6,615 nt of DNA from Ramlibacter sp. (GTDB taxonomy: Bacteria; Pseudomonadota; Gammaproteobacteria; Burkholderiales; Burkholderiaceae). The stretch is taken from assembly GCA_014376915.1 (NCBI GenBank), contig JACMQP010000447.1, positions 1-6,615 on the forward strand. Reading direction: 5' to 3'. Position numbers and translations under genes: made by a program. Positions 5,379-6,615 of the stretch are shown piece after piece. A model generated the notes under the pieces. It saw only the letters and a program-made list of their open reading frames with translations. It had not been told where the DNA came from and did not search any database. How positions within the stretch are numbered: the stretch's first letter is position 1; each line of letters starts with the position of its first letter.

Positions 5379-6615
5379 TCACGTCGCCACGTCCCTCGCG
5401 CTGCGGTCGATCGCCTCGCGCCGGGCGCGCAGCGACGAGCTCGAATGATGGAACTGGAACTCGGTCGCAGCGGGAGCCGGCGCGCCGGTGATGCGGGCCA
5501 GCGTGGCCTTGAGCGTGGCGCCGTCGTCGTCGAAGTCGTTGTGGCGGGTCGAGCGTGAGGCGGTGGGCGAGCCCTCGGGGTTGCTGTTGGGCGAGAACAC
5601 CAGGTCGGCCTTGCCGCTGGTGAACAGCTGCGACAGCTCCGGATCCCGCGCCAGCCATTTCTCCATCCCGAGCAGCGGGGTGCCTTCGCCGAAGGCGCTG
5701 TCCTCGAACGCGCGCGACACCAGGTACAGCAGGCTCTTGTTGTAGATGCGCGCGCAATTGTCGTCCTGCTCCGCCTTGTCGCTGAGCGCGAACAGCGCGA
5801 AGCGGCCGATGCCGCCAGCCGTCAGCGCCGGCAGGTAGGCCTGCTTGAACAACTCGGTGGTCACGGCTGGGGCCCACAGCGTGCAGGTTTCCACTTGCAG
5901 GCCGTAACCGGTTTCGCCCTTGAGGTAGCCGGACGCGATGGTCTTGCGCGGCGCCGTCAGCAAGCGCACCAGCGGGGCCTGGAAAATGGCTCCGGCGCTG
6001 TGGCTCACGACGTGCAGCTTGATGTCCATCTGCGTGGCCAACGTCGCCAGCAGGTCCAGCGCCATGCGCGCGCCGCCTTGCGGAGTGCTGCCCGCCGCCA
6101 GCGCGTTTTCCTTCAGTTCGTCCCAGGATGCCTTGCCGGTGAGCGTGCACGCCAGGATCTCCAGCGTGTCGTCCAGCCGGTCCAGCAGGAAGTCGCTGGC
6201 CGCGCCGAGCGCACCCTCGGGCCGGCGCCGGCGCATCGCGTCCTGCAGGATGTTGGTGAGGGTCGACCAGTAGTCGCTGTGCCAGACGAAGCCCAGCGGA
6301 TAGACGTGGGCTTCGAGCATGACGCTGCGGTAGTCCGCCAGCCGCTGGATTGCGCTGCGCTCGTCGACCAACCCGCCATGGGCATAGAGCAGCACGTGCT
6401 TCTCGGGCCAGCCGGCCATGGCCCGCGGCATGTCGACCTCGAAGATCTCGCGCAGTTCGGCGGCCGTGGTGCCGTAGTCGCCGCCCGGGCGCAGCGCGCC
6501 GTCGTTGCCGAGGCTGACGACGTGCGGCCGGAGGTCGGCGTACGAATACGCCACCGAGCGGGCCGCCGCCGCCGAATGCGCGATGGCGGCCGATTCGCAC
6601 TGGCGCAGCAGCACC
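5379..6615 (-). CDS. Alpha/beta-hydrolase-fold protein, 5' end outside window
   Basis: At least 411 codons are visible; the frame is still open at the right edge, so the N-terminus is probably missing (a GTG at 6614-6612 is the outermost possible start seen). Numbering from that codon, the hydrolase core shows strand-plus-oxyanion motif VLLYAHGGL (74-82), a serine nucleophile elbow VVSHSAGAIF (202-211, Ser206), a following strand CTLWAPAV (244-251), FALFALSDKAEQDD (272-285) with Asp279 as candidate acid, and STRHNDFDDDGATLKATL (355-372) with His358 as candidate catalytic histidine. The elbow is S-H-S-A-G rather than the usual G-X-S-X-G. The fold suggests a serine esterase or lipase-like enzyme, but the substrate is unknown. 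No signal peptide is visible in the part present. It converges on the helicase/lipoprotein genes with only 23 bp between stop codons and no clear terminator. Confidence 0.75.
   Translation of the reverse strand, partial: VLLRQCESAAIAHSAAAARSVAYSYADLRPHVVSLGNDGALRPGGDYGTTAAELREIFEVDMPRAMAGWPEKHVLLYAHGGLVDERSAIQRLADYRSVMLEAHVYPLGFVWHSDYWSTLTNILQDAMRRRRPEGALGAASDFLLDRLDDTLEILACTLTGKASWDELKENALAAGSTPQGGARMALDLLATLATQMDIKLHVVSHSAGAIFQAPLVRLLTAPRKTIASGYLKGETGYGLQVETCTLWAPAVTTELFKQAYLPALTAGGIGRFALFALSDKAEQDDNCARIYNKSLLYLVSRAFEDSAFGEGTPLLGMEKWLARDPELSQLFTSGKADLVFSPNSNPEGSPTASRSTRHNDFDDDGATLKATLARITGAPAPAATEFQFHHSSSSLRARREAIDRSARDVAT

Noticed and set aside
5056..6600. A 514-codon minus-strand frame covering the hydrolase region and the end of the helicase.
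   Set aside because: It is in a different frame from the hydrolase, has shadow-type composition (Arg/Gly/Ala-rich), and shows no recognisable motif.
1..6615. Mobile elements, CRISPR arrays, tRNA or rRNA genes, and toxin-antitoxin pairs.
   Set aside because: I saw no transposase or integrase motifs, no direct-repeat arrays, no RNA gene signatures and no recognisable toxin or antitoxin in any frame.

Overview
The window is GC-rich (roughly two thirds G+C by eye) and densely packed. Its coding style and gene families (a DUF4142 protein, a DUF4019 protein, a DUF72 protein, a ZIP transporter with an HCFGDG motif) suggest a betaproteobacterium, probably Burkholderiales of the Comamonadaceae type. 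That placement is inference; no rRNA, tRNA, mobile element or CRISPR array is present to anchor it.

Layout, left to right. (1) 23-853 (+): a ZIP-family divalent metal transporter. (2) 979-1731 (+): an exported DUF4142 protein. It converges on, and overlaps by 23 bp, (3) 1709-2224 (-): an exported DUF4019 protein. (4) 2285-3178 (-): a DUF72 (YecE-like) protein, probably upstream of the DUF4019 gene on the same transcript. (5) 3197-5251 (+): a complete UvrD/Rep/PcrA-type SF1A DNA helicase, divergent from the DUF72 gene. (6) 5257-5355 (+): a possible 32-residue lipoprotein five bases after the helicase stop codon. (7) 5379 to the right edge (-): an alpha/beta-hydrolase-fold protein whose start lies outside the window.

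The most interesting signal is at 3178-3193. The only sequence separating the start codons of the DUF72 gene and the helicase gene is a perfect 16-bp inverted repeat, CTGT-N8-ACAG, which matches the classical proteobacterial LexA operator (SOS box). It touches the DUF72 GTG and ends three bases before the helicase ATG, so one LexA dimer could control both genes. This suggests a two-gene DNA-damage-inducible module in which a DUF72 protein of unknown function is paired with a UvrD-type helicase, perhaps with the DUF4019 and mini-lipoprotein genes as passengers on the two transcripts.

The other genes look like ordinary chromosomal housekeeping or envelope genes. No stretch longer than about 130 bases lacks a gene.
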